Positions 22,463-34,802 of a DNA stretch of 64,000 bases are shown piece by piece. The DNA is from Tetradesmus obliquus (Eukaryota; Chlorophyta; Chlorophyceae; Sphaeropleales; Scenedesmaceae). Numbering within the stretch: position 1 is the first letter of the stretch; the number at the start of each line of letters is the position of its first letter. The position numbers were made by a program, and so were the translations under genes. The stretch covers positions 1,848,501-1,912,500 of the forward strand of contig CP126205.1 of NCBI GenBank assembly GCA_030272155.1, given 5' to 3'. The notes under the pieces were generated by a model. It saw only the letters and a list, made by a program, of their open reading frames with translations. It searched no databases and was not told the origin of the DNA.

Positions 22463-25400
22463 GTGGGGCGTGTGTGCTGCTGCTGCCAGTGAAGCTGACG
22501 GACTCTCTGGAAGTACCTGCAAGGTTGAGCAGCGCAGTGCCTGCAGCAGCACCAGCAGCAACAACAGTTGAACGTCTGTGTGCTGCATTGACATTGAAGC
22601 TGATACGCGTGCCTGCAAGGATGATACAATGCATCTGGGTAATCCATTGCAGTTCTAGAATGGACAAACGGTTGCAATCCCACATCATGTTTTGAACCAC
22701 ACCTGGGTGCAGCTCTGCTTTGATAACAGTAGCTTCATCTATCACCACGCCTGCATTCATGCATGAGCTGAAGCTTCCACGCCTGAACCTTTCTGTAAAG
22801 TACCTCTCAAAGCACCTCTCAATCAAATCAAACACACACGAGCATATCAAGCCCACTTGGGTGCAGCTCTGCCTCATCAGCCGCCGTTCAAGAAGCAGTT
22901 GACGAGACAGAGCTGCACCCAGGTGAGCTCACCAGCCTTGACGCATGTCTTGTCACTCCAACCTGAACCTCACCAGCCTTGACGCATGTCTTGTCACTCC
23001 AACCTGAACCTCACCAGCCTTGACGCATGTCTTGTCACTCCAACCTGAACCTTCGAAGAGCCCTGAATCACGTGTACTATCAGTAAGCTCACCTGGGTGC
23101 AGCTCTGCCTCATCAACCGCCGCTTCATCCATCACCACTCCTGCCTTCACGCTGACATGACCGTTGCCGCCTGTCACTAGCAGCAGACCAGGTCCAGGGT
23201 CCATCACCTGCAGCAGCAACAGCAGCAGGAGCAACAGCAACAGCAGCAGCGGCAGCAGCAGCAGCAATTGTTGGAGAGCAGTACACAGCGCCGCACATCA
23301 CCAGCAGCAGCCCAGGCCCTGGGTCCATCACCTGCAGCAGCAGCAGCAGCAGCAGCGGCAGCGGCAGCAGCAGCAGCAGTAGTAGTTGTTTGAGAACAGT
23401 ACACAGCGCCACACATCACCAGCAGCAGCCCAGGCCCGGGGTTTATCACCTGCAGCAGGATGTTGGAAATCAAACACAGCAGCAGCAGCAGCAGCAGCAG
23501 CAGGTACAAAGGTGAGATAACATACATTACCGGCACAGCAGCAGCCCAGGCTTGCAACCAATCACCTGCGGTTGCAGCAGCAGCAGTGATGGTAGAAGCA
23601 GTAGGGCAGCAGCAGCAGCAGTAGCCAATGGCAGCAAACAACCCCTAGCTCCAGCCAACACAGCAGCAGGCCCGCAGCACCGCCCTGTTCCCGCAATTGA
23701 AAACCGCATGCTTTCCCACCACAAAATGCAGCAGCTAAACTCTCGTGCGTTTTGAAGTGTGTGCTGCTGCTAGAGCCAAGGGCCAAAGAACCTGTGGCGC
23801 AAGTAGCACTACATACCTCAGAACCACATGAGCCAGTCGATCAGCCGAAACCAGATTTAGAGGGTGGTCACTTCAACGCAACATGGCTTAGCAGCTGATC
23901 ACATGTAGTTTGACAGCTTCATTGTGTGTATTCAAAGTATGAGCTGCTGGTGTGAAGTGCGTGGAATCAACAACCAAGCTCTTCAACCAGCAGCGCAAAC
24001 CTAAAATTCACAGCCACCAAAGCCCAGCATATTCGAACCAAAAACCTATAATTGACAGCCAGTCCAACAGCCAGTCAACAGGCCAGTCAAGCTATGAGCA
24101 GGGATGCAGGCATAATCTCAAAACCACATGCATTGTACATGCCATATGCATCATGTTGGCAGCTTCATGTACCATTGGGTAGTAAGAGTTGTGCTGCTGG
24201 CTGAAGAGCATTGTTGTGCACGATGTGCTTCACCCAGCAGCACAAACCTCAAGAGCACAGCCAGTCGAATAGCCGGTCTTACTTCTAGTCGATATTCAGA
24301 TGTATCTTTCAATCATACTGCATCAAAATGTTGCGCTGCTGGCTGAAGAAGACAACTGTTCACGATGCCTTCATCAAACAGCACAAACCATAAAACACCA
24401 GCCGTCCAGTTTGTGCTGTTTTATGGTTTGTGCTGTTTGATGAAGACGACTGTTCACGTTGACTTCTTCAAACAACACAAACCATAAAACAGCACACCAT
24501 AAATCACAGCCGTCCACATCCCACCGCCTCCAACCATGTCAATGCCCTTCTGCCCAACATCTGCGGTGTGACATGCCTTAGAACCCCTCGGCCCCTAACC
24601 CCGGCCTGGGCCCCTAACCCCGGCCTCGGCCCTTAACCCCGGTGCCTCGAGCTCAAACTTTGCGGGACTTGAAGGCAGTCATTTTTTGAATGATTCCCTC
24701 CACCCCCAGCCCCAGTTACTATAGCTGCAGGCCTTCAGCACCAATTACTTTTATGGACATTGCAACCACTAGCTTACTCCATGTTTGTGAAGTGTGTGCT
24801 ACTGGATAGTGGCCATCATCACTGAATGCGGCACCAGGCTCCCGTGCCCAACATCAAACACATGCAGTGTGTGCAACCCAGTCATATAAAGCTGGTCAAA
24901 CCTTCGAGTCTCCAATGGCTAGCACATCGTAGCATCACGCCTGCAGCTGTAGGTTGCAGCCGCATACGAGGGTGGTACTGGACTGCGGCTGCAACCTACC
25001 GCAGCAGCATTGGTTTGCACCTTCGAAATTTGACAATACTTCTCTGCAGATTGGTGATGTGCAGAAGTTGTGCGCAGAGGCACCGACTGCATTGGTTGAA
25101 GTGTGTGCTGCTGGTTAGAGCGAGAGCTGAGAAGCCCCGCGCTCTACCCAGCAACACAGCCATCAACAAAACCAGAGCCAATGAAACAGCTGTTCGAACC
25201 AGCTAGTCAATCTGCTAAACAGACGAATTGCAAAAAACTGGATGAAAACAGCAACTTACGTACTCACCATGTCAATAGCCTTCTGCCCAGCCTCGCGTGC
25301 ATTTGCTTTGACGAGAGCAGCAGCTCAATGTTTGTGCTGCTGGCTGCAGGCGAGGGCTGATCGTGCTGCACCACCAGCGAGCAACACACATCTCAACAGT

Positions 25401-26324
25401 ATGCAAGCAAGCCTAGTACTTGTTCAAACGAGTGAGTCCATTTGCCGGTCAAACAGCGAGACGACCAACAGAAGAGTGAGATATGCAGTCACCCCAACTC
25501 ACCATGTCAATGGCCTTTTGCCCAGCCTGTGCGCAGATGTGCCACGCCTGGAACTCCTCCACTCCCAGCCCCGGCTGATACAGCAGCAGGCCCTCCGCAC
25601 CACCAGACGGCAGCGCAGCACCAGGGGCAATAGGCAGCACAGCAGGTGGGGGGCCCTCCCAAAGCGCTCCCTCACTGCCTGCAATGCCTGCGTCACCAGG
25701 GCCTGCTGCTGCTGCTGCTGCTGCGGTGTCTTGTGCAGATGCTGGGGCTTCTGAAGGTGTTGCGGCAGGTGCTGCAATGTTGTCGCTTATGAGGGCAGTA
25801 GGGGATGAGGAAGCGAGGCCTATGAAAATAATACATTAACAAGCAGCAGCAGTTTGCAGGTATCAGTGAGGTATACACCGAGACCGCCATGATGTGTAGG
25901 TCGGTTGCGTGACAGCCATGTCTGCTGCAGTCAACACCGGCTTACCTACAGTGACGCTGTCCACCAAGGCCACAAGTCAATGCCCATCTGCTGACACAGG
26001 CTGCCAGTTCAAAGCACCATTGCTGTGTGCTGCTGTCAAACCAGTCTACTAACAAGCGGTGACAGTGTGCACCAGGGCTGCCTACTTGTGGGGTTGCCAG
26101 TCAAAATCTAGAACAGATCTGCTGTGTTCTTGGGGCAACATCTGTGCACACATTGTGCACTGTTGCAAATGCCACACCTGCAGTAACGATGTCCACCAGT
26201 GCCTGTCTGTCAGTGGGGTCTCCAGTGAGGCCTCCCTTGATGGTGTTGTTGCTGGCGGCCTGCACCTCCAGCACATCACCTGGCAGCAGCAGCAGTAGCA
26301 GCAGCAGCAGCAACAGCAGTAGCA

Positions 26325-26359
<35 letters not shown>

Positions 26360-29300
26360 GGCGGCAGCAGTGTCAGCTGTACTTGTGCTGGCAGCCTACA
26401 TCATCAGCAAGACTCTGCTTCATTGTGCACATGTGAAGCAGTGCTCATGTGGAGGTGGCATGGCATAACATGCCGAGTCTGCAATGTTGTGCCATCACAT
26501 GCAGGAGATCAGCGGGTGTTGGAATCATGAGTTTCCCAAGTCCGCTGATGTCCCACATGCGATGCCAAACACCTGGATTGACCTGTTGCGTGTGTACAAG
26601 CACACATATGCATACGTTAGTCGACTGTTAACAGCGAAGCTTCAACAACATGCTTATGCTTTCTGTGACTGCCCGTCCCGCCCGGCAAAATGTGAAGGAC
26701 TGACACCCACACATTCTGAACAAAAGCAGCATGAACAAACAAGCTTTGACAACATGTGGTACGCAAGCTATCTGGCAGCGCAATCACACTGCTCAGCTGG
26801 TGGAGGATATGCAGATGGGGCAAACAAAACAACATTGCCACGATTGCTTGCTTATAGACAAAAGACCTCATAAATTGACCTCTGTGGTGCCGAGTGTCCA
26901 GTCTTGTGCCATCGCATGCAGAAAGATTAGCGGGTGTTGGAAAAATGTCTTTCCCAAGTCCGCTGATGTCCCACATGCAATGCCAGACACCTGGATTGAC
27001 CTGTTGCGTGTGTACGAACACACATATGCATACAATGATTAACTGTTGACAGCGAAGCTTCAACAGCATGCTAATGCTTTCCATGACTGCCAGTCCTGCC
27101 CGGCAATTTGTGGAGGGCCGACACCCACACATTCTGAACGAAAAAAGCATGAACAAAACAGCTTTGACAACATAAGGTATGCAAGCAATCTGGCAGCGCA
27201 GGCACACCGCCCAGCTGGTGGAGGATATGCAGCTGGGGCATGCAAAACCACATTGAAACGATTGCTAGCTTAAAGTAGTATTGGTAAAAAGATTGGTACC
27301 ATCGCATGCGGATTTGCTCTATAGAGATCTGCCTGACGATAAGCAAGCCTTGTTGCTTTGACACCAGGGTGCAAGTTGCTGAGAAAAACCGTTGCGGAGC
27401 AGCCACAAGCTGTGCAGGCAACACCAATAGCCTAGCTACTGTGCAGCATGCTGCTGCTCGGCATGCCCTGGATCCTTCAGAAAATTCCGAGCACACCAAG
27501 CAGCAGCAGCTTGTGCAGGCAGCATTAAATCTGCTGAAAAGCCTATTTCAGCGTGCCTTGATGTGGCTCGGCATGTGCAATTCTGGCAATGCATTATAAG
27601 CGGAGTAGGGGGGGACCCAGGTGCTGTACACAAAGTCTTCGCGCCAAAAAAGCAGCTCAGCACAGTTGTTGCAATGCAAGCCATGTGTCTTACAACTGCG
27701 CAGCATGCTGGTGCTGGGCATTCCCTGACTCTTCTGGAATCAGAGCTGCACTCAGCAGCGGCACGCTGTGCAGGCAGCCTAAACTTGGTACGCCAAATTC
27801 TGCAGTGCAATGATGTGTTGTCTTGTTGTCCGACATGGTTGAGTCCACCAGCAAGTGTGCTTCTAGCTATGTGCTTTTAGCTATGCAGTGCTAGTGCACT
27901 AGTGTGTTACGCGGGTGTCAATACAAAGCATCCAAAACATCCGATGGCAACACATCTGAGCACCACATAGCACACTGCCCAGCACGCTGTTGCTGGGTTG
28001 GCTGAACTCTTACAGCCCAGGCAGATCCAGCATCAGCAAGCTGTGTAGGTGGCTTCAGCACGGCCAAATTCGTCAATTCTACACTGCATTGGATGTGGTT
28101 TGGCATGTGTACATCCGGCTATGTGTTGCTAGTGGACTACCAACTGTGCAATCATCAACTCCCAGCACTCATATCAGGCGTAAATTGCAGCACATCTGAG
28201 CACCAAGGGCGTACTGCACAGCCAAGCAGCTGCTGAGTGCGCTCTGGTTTGCTATCCAACCACGACAACACTCAGCAGCAGCAAGCTGAGCAGGCAACAG
28301 CAGCACAGCGAAAACCGGTCCTTCTAGCGCGCATTGCCAGTGAACTTTTGCGACATGCAGGGCTTCACTAACTAGTGTTCAAAGAAAATATGGCGCAGCA
28401 CCTTACAGCATCATGCCGCCACTGCGCAGCAACCTGCCGCTGGGTGGGCTAACACGTTGTTGTCAGAAGCTCCTCCAGCAGCAGCAAGTGCCCAAGCATC
28501 CAACAAACCAGCAACACAGCGACACAGCACATGCATGCACCATGTAGTGTACTGTACAGTGTGCTGCTGCTGGGCGCGACCTGATGATAGAACATCTACA
28601 CTATTGCCCCCAGCAGCTGCACACTGTGCAGACAACTGCCAACACAGCGCAGGTTGACCTTGTAGTGCTCTAATGTGTCCCGGCATGTGGGCTTCTATCT
28701 GAGCATTGCTGGTGGACTACTGTGTGGCATGCAGGTGTGGTACACCAATCATTGGTTGAGGAAGCGTGTAAAGTAACGTAATATATTGCAGCAATAAGCT
28801 TCACAGTGATTATAAGCGCCATACTGTACAGCATGCTGCTGCTGCGTGAGCCCCATGCGCATTCTGCGGAATAGTCACCGCGCATCAGCAGCAAGCTGGG
28901 CAGGCGGCGCTACACTGCATTTTTCACAATGATGAATCACGCACAGCAAGGGACAGGCAGCCACACTCTAGCGCCAACAGAAGGGCTAATGAAAACAAAA
29001 TGTAGATTGGGCGGCACAGGAGTGCAGAAACAAGCGACTAGCATTCCACACAGCCATCCCCACCACGCAGCACACTGAGCACTGCGCAGCATGCTGCTGC
29101 TGGGTATGCTCTGGCTTCGTCAAATCCACGAGGACCCACGCAGCAGGAGCAAGCCATGCAGGCAGTACTAACGAGACAACAGTGGTTTGCAGAGTACCGC
29201 CATATGGCTCATGATCAACGTGTGTTCTTCTGACCATGCCTTGCTGGTGGACTGATGTCCTTTGCTGGTATTGTACGCCGAGCACTTATTTTCTGAGAAC

Positions 29301-32300
29301 ACTGACACTACACAGCAACAACTGCGAGCGGTGATGCAGCTTGACACTGTACAGCATGCTGCTGCTAGGTGCCGCCTCACTCTTTGAGAAGCACGGCAGC
29401 CCCGGCAGCTGCAAGCTGTGCAGCTTAACACAGTGTCAAGTCAACCATGGTTTAAAAAATTTACTGCCTGTTTCGCGGCACGCATAAGTAGGGCTGTGAA
29501 CGCAGCATCATGTTTGCTCCTATATGTGCATCCTAGTTTACTAGTGCATCATGCAGGCATTGCCCTTGCAGTGCTTATCAAACCAACTGCACAATGATTT
29601 GTGCACCACGCAGCGTACTGTGGAGCGTGCTGCTGCTGGGCCGGGCATGAGTTCATGACGATTTCATCCCCAATCCAGCAGCAACACACTGCACGGACAA
29701 CGTCAACACAGCCAACATCGGTCCCACGGTGCCCTGATGTGTCTTAGCATGCGTGCCTTTAGCTGAGCATTGCTGGTGGACCTGTGTGTTGTGCAGAAAG
29801 TGTACGCCAGGCATCTAGAAGCTAAACAAAACAGCACCCTTGCAAGCCATGTGGTGCACTGCCCAGCAAGCTGCTGCTGGCTGCACACCCTCGCCCTGCA
29901 AGGACGGAGCGACGCCAGCAGCGGCAAGCTGTGCAGGCGGCACCAAGGTTTTAGCCACTGTGCAGCACGCTGCTGCTGCTTGTGTCTTGACCCTTGCGAG
30001 AGTAGACCATGCCAGCAGTGCCAAGCTGTGCTGGCAACATCAGCATCAACCTGAGCATGGGAAAGAAGAAGTTCTCAGAGTGCTCAATGCGCGACAGCCT
30101 GTATACCTCTAGCTCCTGCATTGCTAGTGGATTGGTGTGCTGTGTTGCTATCAGCAGGTCAAGCAGACAAAGAACAAGCTGAGCAGCGCAATCCAGCACC
30201 ACTCGGCGTACTGCACAGCATGCTGCTGCTGGGGTGGCTCTCTCCCCGAGGAAGAGCAGGAGCACCCTAGCAGCGGGCAGTTGTGCAGGAAGCCTCAACA
30301 TAGCAGCAGCCAATTCCAGATGTGTTGATGTGTCTCGGCCTGTCTGCTGCTAGCTCTGCATTGTTAGCGGACTGGTATGCTGAGCAAATATCGTACATCA
30401 AGCAAACAAACAACGAGCAACGCAGCCCATCTGAGCAGCATGCGGCGTACTGCACAGCATGCTGCTGCTGGTAGAGTCCTCACCCTGTGGGAATCAAAAG
30501 CACCCCAGCAGCGGCAAGCTGTGCAGGCAGCCTCAACATAGCAGCAGCCGCTTCCAGACTTAGTTGGTGTGTCTCAACATGTTTGTTGCTCACTCTGCAA
30601 TGCTAGCGGACCGGCGTGTTGAGTATACACCACCACTCTAACAACGGGCGACGCAGTGCATCCAAGTAGCATACGGCGTATCGCGCAGCATGCTGCTGCT
30701 GGAGTGGCCTTGACCCTGTGGAAATCAAAAGCACCCCAGCAGCGGCAAGCTGTGCAGGCAGCATCAACACCATCAGCCTCAGCAAGGAAATAAGCAGTTC
30801 CCAGAGTGCCTTGCTGCGAGTCGCACTTTGAAAAGTTGAATCCCAGCTCTGCATTGCCGGTGGACTGATGTGCTATGCATGTATAACTGTGTTGTAAGTC
30901 AAAGCAATGTAAAACAAAGAGCTCGTGGTGTACTGCACAGCATGCTGCTGCTGGGCTGGCTCTCAGATTTTGCGGGTCTGAATCCTCCCCCAGCAGCGGC
31001 AAGCTGTGCAGTCAGCATCAACTCGGCAAACACTGGTTGCAGAGTGCCTTAGCTCAGCATGTGTGCTTCTAGAATTGCATTGCCGGTGGACTACAGTGTA
31101 ATGAGGTTATTTGTCAACAACTCACACTTTGATCTTCTAGGATCACCACAGCCACACACCAACACCTACGAGCGGTGCTGCAGATGTGTACTGCGCAACA
31201 TGCCGCTTTTGGGGGCGGCGTTGCCCCTCGACACGCACGGCAGCCCGATCAGCAGCAAGCTGTGCAGCTAGGTGCGGCACTAAACAATCATGGCAAGCAG
31301 CGCAATCAATCGAGCAAATGCTTCTCAACATGTGTAGTCCCAGCTGCAGTTTGCCATGGAACTAGTATCTGATGCAGGCGTGGCACGTTAAGCACACACA
31401 TGTCAGTACCACCACACAGCTGAGCGGACGTACTGCGCAGCATGCTGCTGCTGGTTTTGGCTGCGACGTTGAAAGCATTCCTGCCAAAGTCCAGCAGAAG
31501 CAACCTGTGCAGGCAGCATCAATGTGGATCCGACACCAATCCTAAACCCTAAAAATCCTGCTACCTAACGACTGCGCAGCATGCTGCTGCTGCTGGATGC
31601 ACCCCCACGCTGTGGGCTTCAGCGGGCAGGGCGGCCCAAGCAGCTGAAAGCTGTGACCGTTGAAATTTAATGTTGGCGCAACATACAGCATACTAGCCCA
31701 CCAGGATGCACAGTTGGGAGCATGCATGCATGGGGTCGCCGGCGGCGCTTCTATAGAATCAGCAACACATAACATGCGTGCACCACGGAGAGGAAGTTGC
31801 AGCATGCTGCTGCCGGGCGCAATTTGAATCCGTCCGTAGATAAAGGCCGCCCCACCAGCCGCAAGCTGCGACAGTGTCAACACAGCGCAAGTCCATCCAC
31901 AGTGCTTTGATGTGTCCCAGCATGTGTGCCTTTAGCTGAGCTGGTGGACCGGCGTTTTGTGCAGAAAATGTACGCAAAGCATGTTGAAGCCAATCAGCAC
32001 AGCACACTTGCAAGCCACGTAGTGCACTGCGCAGCATGCTGCCGCTGGCAGCACCCTCGCCCTGCAAGGACGGAGCGACGCCAGCAGCGGCAAGCTGTGC
32101 AGGCAGCACCGTGGTTGTAGCCACTGTGCAGCACGCTGCTGCTGGCTGTGCCCTTGCTCTGTTGAGATCAAGAGCACTACCAGCAGCGGCAAGCTGTGCA
32201 GGCATCATCAACATGGCACATCGAGAGCCACAGGCATACCTACCTAAGCAACAAGGCAAAAATCCAGTGGGCATGTGTGCTAATCGGAAACGCGTATGAG

Positions 32301-34727
32301 CCAAGCTGGCTGGATGTAAGCGCTTCGTGGGTTGGATAGTTTATGGTTTTAGACGGTTTGAGAGCACAGTCATTAGGCTGTGGACAAGACCACGTGCGCT
32401 GCCACATGGCTGTTCAGGGTCGAGAAGGGACTCAGCACAGCATCCCCAGGCCCCCAGCACCACCTCTCAGTGGCAGCAGCAGCAGTAGCGCTGCCACACA
32501 ACCAAGGATATACAGAACAAAAACAACGTTGAAGCAGAAGAACCGCCCCCGTAGCAGCCGAAGCAGCAGCGAGTGAAACCGTGCGCACGACTTGACAACA
32601 CAAGTACAAACACTAACAGCACTACTCTCACCCACTCACCGCTGATGTATGCGTGTGGGCAGCCGGAGGGGATCAGCACAGCATCTCCAGGCCCCAGCAC
32701 CACTTCTTCTAGCAGCAGCAGCGCCAGCACTCCTGTGGCCTCACCCGGCCATGCAGCAGCAGCAGCCTGCGGCATGAACAGCAATGTAAAGCATGAGGAG
32801 GGAACACAATGGTGTGGTCAAGCGTCGACATGGCAGCAGTGCCCACACCAGGCTAGGCAGCAGCAACAGCCTGCAGCCAGAATATCGGTCGCGTTGGTGA
32901 GTTGAAGCGGTTGCACCACTCATACGTTGCACGGTGCTATTGTTGAAACAGGCTGCTCAGCAGTGCCTGCTCTGAGAGAGGCCAACATCCAATGTATGAC
33001 AGAATTTGCTTACCTTGATCATGGCATCGCGTGCAGCCAGGCCACCAGGCTCCGACACAACGCCCATCGCCAGAGTGAGGTCGCTGCTGTGGAAGTGGGG
33101 CGGCTCAGGGCCAGCAAGGGCTTGTGCCTCAGCAATTGTTGCTTTGCTAGAAGTGCCTGTTGTGGGGACCTTCACACCTGGCTGACTTGGGCCTGCATAA
33201 CAAGCAGCAGTGAAGCAACAGTTTTGGGTTTAGGGCTTGTGCAGGTGTGGCGACTCAGGGCCAGCCAGTGCTTGTGCCTCTGCAATGGTGGCCTTGCTAG
33301 ATGTGCCTGTGGATGGCACCTTGACATTCGGCTGCTGGCTGGGACCTGCGGAAAAAGAAGCAGAGGTACAGTGAAGCAATTTGAAGTTAAGGTTTCTGTC
33401 TTGTGAAGTGGGGCGGCTCGGGGCCAGCCAGGGCTTGTGCTTCAGCGGTGGTTGCCTTGCTGGAGGTACCGGTCGTGGGGACTTTCACACCTGGTTGGCT
33501 GCTGGGGCCTGCAGGGGCAGCGGTACAGCAAAGCCAACTGGGGTTTAGTATATCGTCTTGTGAAGTGGGGCGGCTCAGGGCCCGCCAGGACCTGTGCCTC
33601 TGCAATTGTTGCTTTGCTGGAGGTGCCGGTTGTGGGGACTTTCAGGCCTGCCTGGCTGGGGCCTGCAGGGGGCAGCGGCACAGCAAAGCAATTCATGATT
33701 GAGGGTTTGAGGTTAAGCAGGTGTGGCGGCTCAGAGCCTGCTAGGGCTTGTGCCTCAGCGATTGTGGCCTTGCTGGAAGTGCCTGTGGTCGGCACCTTCA
33801 CATTCGGCTGCTGGCTGGATCTGCAAAGGAAGATGCAGAGGTGCAGCGAAGCAATTTGGGTTGAAGGTTTTGGCTTGCGTGTAGGCGGGGCCAGCCAGGG
33901 CTTGCGCCTCAGTGATGGTGGCCTTGCTGGAGGTGCCTGCTGTGGGGGCCTTCACACCTGGCTGACTTGGTCCTGCAAAACAAGCAGCAGCACAGCAACA
34001 GTTTTGGGTCTTGGGTTTAGGGCTTGTGCAGGTGTGGCGGCTCAAGGTCAGCCAGTGCTTGTGCCTCAGCGATGGTTGCCTTGCTGGACGTGCCTGTGGT
34101 TGGCACCTTGACACCTGGCTGGCTTGGGCCAGCACATAATCGGCAGCAGAGGTACAGATCCACTTTGGGAGTATTTTAGGTTTTGTGCGTGTGCCTCAGC
34201 AATGGTTGCTTTGCTGGAGGTGCCAGCAGTGGGGACCTTCAGGCCTGGCCGCTGGCTGGGGCCTGCAAAAGACGCAGCGGAGGTACAGGGAAGCATTTTT
34301 GGGTTTGTGGTTTGTGAGAAGGTGTTGGAGGGTCATGTTTTAGTGCACACCTCGCTTGACGGCACCTCTACAACAAGGCATGGCAGTATCACACGGGAGA
34401 GAGGACAGCAAAATGGAATGGCAGCTACTGGCATCAGATCTCTCAAGTACCTGGTGGGAGGCGTGCTGCAATAGGTGCTTTGCTGACAGCAGCTAGTGCA
34501 TGACCACTTGCTGTTCAGCAAGCATCTCAAGCGGCACTCCTGATGCGAAAAAATCCAGGAAAATCCAAGAAAATCCAACCCTTGCATGCAGCAAAATATC
34601 CAAGTTGCTCAGCAGCACAACACAAACGCACGCTCACAGATGTACAAGCATTGTTTTCAAACAACTCAACTCTTTGTACCTCCCTATCATCATCACCCCC
34701 TGCTAGCTGCTGCCGCATCCCGCCTTC

Positions 34728-34802
<75 letters not shown>

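Noticed and set aside
22020-22877. 285-codon minus-strand ORF overlapping PMI exon 13
   Set aside because: The alternative frame of exon 13 and its copies; the PMI frame encodes GTALFIPAGTSLSF and joins in phase with exon 12.
27071-32304. Minus-strand ORFs repeating LPAQLAAAG
   Set aside because: Repeat units without donors or a stable frame, inside a phase-consistent PMI intron.
32640-32766. Initial reading as a JmjC or generic cupin domain
   Set aside because: Flanking exons (QAHP, HKPE, YDWG, GTHPSG) fit type I phosphomannose isomerase in order and phase.
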